Under the pieces are notes generated by a model, which did no database searches, was not told where the DNA came from, and saw nothing but the letters and a program-made list of their open reading frames with translations. The position numbers were made by a program, and so were the translations under genes. Shown in pieces: positions 6,209-7,112 of a stretch of 7,112 nucleotides of DNA. This DNA comes from an uncultured Collinsella sp. (GTDB lineage Bacteria > Actinomycetota > Coriobacteriia > Coriobacteriales > Coriobacteriaceae), in NCBI GenBank assembly GCA_900543605.1, contig UQSK01000072.1, positions 1 through 7,112 of the forward strand, given 5' to 3'. The stretch's first letter is position 1. Each line of letters opens with the position of its first letter.

Positions 6209-6273
6209 AAACCATCACAACATTCGACGCTTTTCCTCGTTTTTGAGATTTTCGCCGAATGTTGTGATGGTTT
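6209..6273. repeat. Long inverted repeat with perfect 18-bp arms in the divergent intergenic region
   Basis: AAACCATCACAACATTCG (6209-6226) and its exact reverse complement (6256-6273) flank a 29-bp spacer rich in T on the plus strand. Allowing one mismatch, the arms extend inward to 21 bp. No gene encodes it, and neither side carries a U run right after the stem, so it is a poor terminator. Paired operator sites, a REP-type element or a small non-autonomous mobile element are all possible. Confidence 0.85.
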
Positions 6274-6293
6274 GGGCGACTGGCTGGCAGCGC

Positions 6294-6326
6294 AATGTGA
6301 CAAAGGGACTGTCTCTTTGTCACATT
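6294..6326. repeat. 33-bp near-perfect palindrome, probable dispersed repeat
   Basis: AATGTGACAAAG (6294-6305) and CTTTGTCACATT (6315-6326) are perfect 12-bp arms. The nine bases between them continue the symmetry apart from one G/T position, giving 16-bp arms around a single central T. There is no following T tract. The sequence resembles a palindrome I remember seeing in intergenic regions of Coriobacteriia, which suggests a REP-like dispersed element. That recollection was not checked. It lies 57 bp upstream of the MFS start codon. Confidence 0.8.
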
Positions 6327-6340
6327 CTGTTAGAGTTGCA

Positions 6341-6353
6341 GGGATTGAATCCC
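6341..6353. repeat. 13-bp perfect palindrome upstream of the MFS gene, possible operator
   Basis: GGGATT-G-AATCCC is perfectly symmetrical and lies 30 bp before the probable TTG start of the MFS gene. At this position it could be an operator or a short leader hairpin. Short palindromes arise by chance, so the call is weak. Confidence 0.3.
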
Positions 6354-6371
6354 GCTTATTCATGCGACATT

Positions 6372-6375
6372 GGAG
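6372..6375 (+). promoter_or_regulatory. Ribosome-binding site supporting a TTG start for the MFS gene
   Basis: GGAG lies 8 nt before TTG 6384. The in-frame GTG at 6375 overlaps this motif and has no site of its own. The upstream ATG at 6243 would force translation through both palindromes, giving non-family residues. Confidence 0.55.
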
Positions 6376-6383
6376 TGACAACC

Positions 6384-7064
6384 TTGACCGCCGCAACCAC
6401 GCCTAAAAGCAAGTCAACCGCCGCCGCGCTCTCCCCCGCGCGCACCAAGCTCTGCCTGGCGCTGCTCGTGCTGTTGGGATTCTCGCTCGGCTGCTCCGAG
6501 TTCGTGGTTATCGGCATCGAAAGCGACTTGGCAACGGAACTCGGCATCTCGCTTGCCACCGCGGGCCAGCTCATCAGCGTGTTCGCGCTCGTCTACGCTA
6601 TCGCCACGCCGGTGCTTGCGCTCAGCACGGGGCGATTCCGCCGCTACCAGCTGCTCGTGTGCTACAGCATCGTCTTTGTGCTCGGCAACCTGGTCATGGC
6701 GTTGGCGCCCAACTTCCAGGTGCTCTTTATCTCGCGCATTGTCCTGGGCTCCGTCTCGGGCGCACTGCTCGCCGTGGGCGTGACGTACATCCCCGAGTTG
6801 CTGTCCCCGCAGCAAACTTCGCTTGCAATCTCGGTCGTGTACGGCGCGTTTTCCGTGGCGATGGTCTTTGTGACCTCGATTGGCAAGTTTGTGGCCGACA
6901 CGCTCGATTGGCACGTAGCCATGTACGGCACGCTGACCTTTGCCGTTCTGATCTGCGGAGCACTCGTGATGTTTATGCCGCGCGCTGGGCAAACCGACGA
7001 GCCCGCCACTTTTCGCGAGCAGGCAGGTCTGCTACGCGAGCCGAGCATCATCACCGGCATGCTC
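6384..7064 (+). CDS. MFS transporter, DHA1/AraJ-like efflux family, C-terminal half missing
   Basis: This is an inner-membrane proton-driven exporter of the major facilitator superfamily, similar to AraJ-type sugar or drug efflux proteins. The 227 genomic codons cover the first six membrane helices (about 22-45, 60-82, 89-108, 111-135, 148-171 and 179-198) and the start of the central cytoplasmic loop. Family-like stretches include the TM2-TM3 link TGRFRRYQLL (82-91, a degenerate motif A), then VLGNLVMALAPNFQVLFISRIVLG (99-122, given in part as LGNLVMALAPNF) and TYIPELLSPQQ (134-144). Full-length relatives have about 400 residues; the rest lies beyond the adapter junction. The apparent C-terminal LSLIHI is adapter, not protein. 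A TTG start at 6384 is preferred because GGAG lies 8 nt ahead. It is transcribed divergently from the membrane-protein gene. The substrate is unknown. Confidence 0.9.
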
Positions 7065-7112
7065 CTGTCTCTTATACACATCTGACGCTGCCGACGACTT
7101 AATAGGTGTAGA
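7065..7112. other. Nextera i5-side sequencing adapter (synthetic, not genomic)
   Basis: Bases 7065-7083 are the Tn5 mosaic end CTGTCTCTTATACACATCT, followed by the Read 1 adapter tail GACGCTGCCGACGA (7084-7097), an 8-nt index CTTAATAG (7098-7105) and GTGTAGA (7106-7112) from the P5 oligonucleotide. From memory, the index is the reverse complement of S518. Genomic DNA ends at base 7064. Confidence 0.99.

Noticed and set aside
6243..6383. N-terminal extension of the MFS protein from ATG 6243
   Set aside because: It would be encoded by the palindromic elements, has no suitable ribosome site and does not look like an MFS N-terminus.
49..7064. CRISPR arrays, tRNA or rRNA genes, phage genes or defence systems
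   Set aside because: No regular direct repeats, cloverleaf-like or rRNA-like segments, or defence-type domains were seen; genes fill most of the sequence and have ordinary functions apart from the unknown membrane protein.
1..7112. Tn5 mosaic ends as evidence of a natural transposon spanning the window
   Set aside because: The 19-bp ends are hyperactive mosaic ends attached to Illumina index and P5/P7 sequence, so they come from library preparation. No transposase gene is present.

Overview
The 7,112-bp window is a contig of bacterial DNA (bases 49-7064) flanked at both ends by untrimmed Illumina Nextera adapter, including both sample indexes. The outer 48 bases on each side are synthetic, and both end genes are cut by the adapter junctions. 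The high GC, dense minus-strand coding, GC-rich third codon positions, Tat-type lipoprotein signal and dispersed-looking palindromes suggest a gut-type actinobacterium of the Coriobacteriia (Collinsella-like). This is recognition from memory, not a search result.

Layout, left to right. (1) 1-48: Nextera i7-side adapter. (2) 49-1062, minus: M20-family metallopeptidase, missing its C-terminal end. (3) 1081-1116: hairpin with a short U tract, the likely end of the next operon. (4) 4027 down to 1135, minus: a compact polar amino-acid ABC importer operon in the order substrate-binding lipoprotein, permease, ATPase, with 9- and 22-nt gaps. (5) 4164-4221: a strong, symmetrical rho-independent terminator. 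(6) 4284-5177, minus: LacX-type aldose 1-epimerase-like protein. (7) 5257-6123, minus: unrecognised acidic, single-pass membrane protein. (8) 6124-6383: divergent intergenic region with two long, separate inverted repeats (18-bp perfect arms at 6209-6273 and a 33-bp near-perfect palindrome at 6294-6326). (9) 6384-7064, plus: N-terminal half of a DHA1/AraJ-like MFS efflux transporter, probably starting at TTG. (10) 7065-7112: Nextera i5-side adapter.

How the genes work together. The importer binds a polar amino acid outside the membrane (lipoprotein), moves it through a probable permease homodimer and is powered by the GlnQ-type ATPase. The M20 peptidase lies just downstream behind a modest terminator and could process peptides or acylated amino acids in the cytoplasm, but that link is only positional. 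The epimerase, membrane protein and MFS transporter look like separate housekeeping or accessory functions.

I did not find a convincing new multi-gene system. The points most worth following are the adapter contamination and the false proteins it creates, the two palindromes in the divergent intergenic region, and the unrecognised membrane protein.
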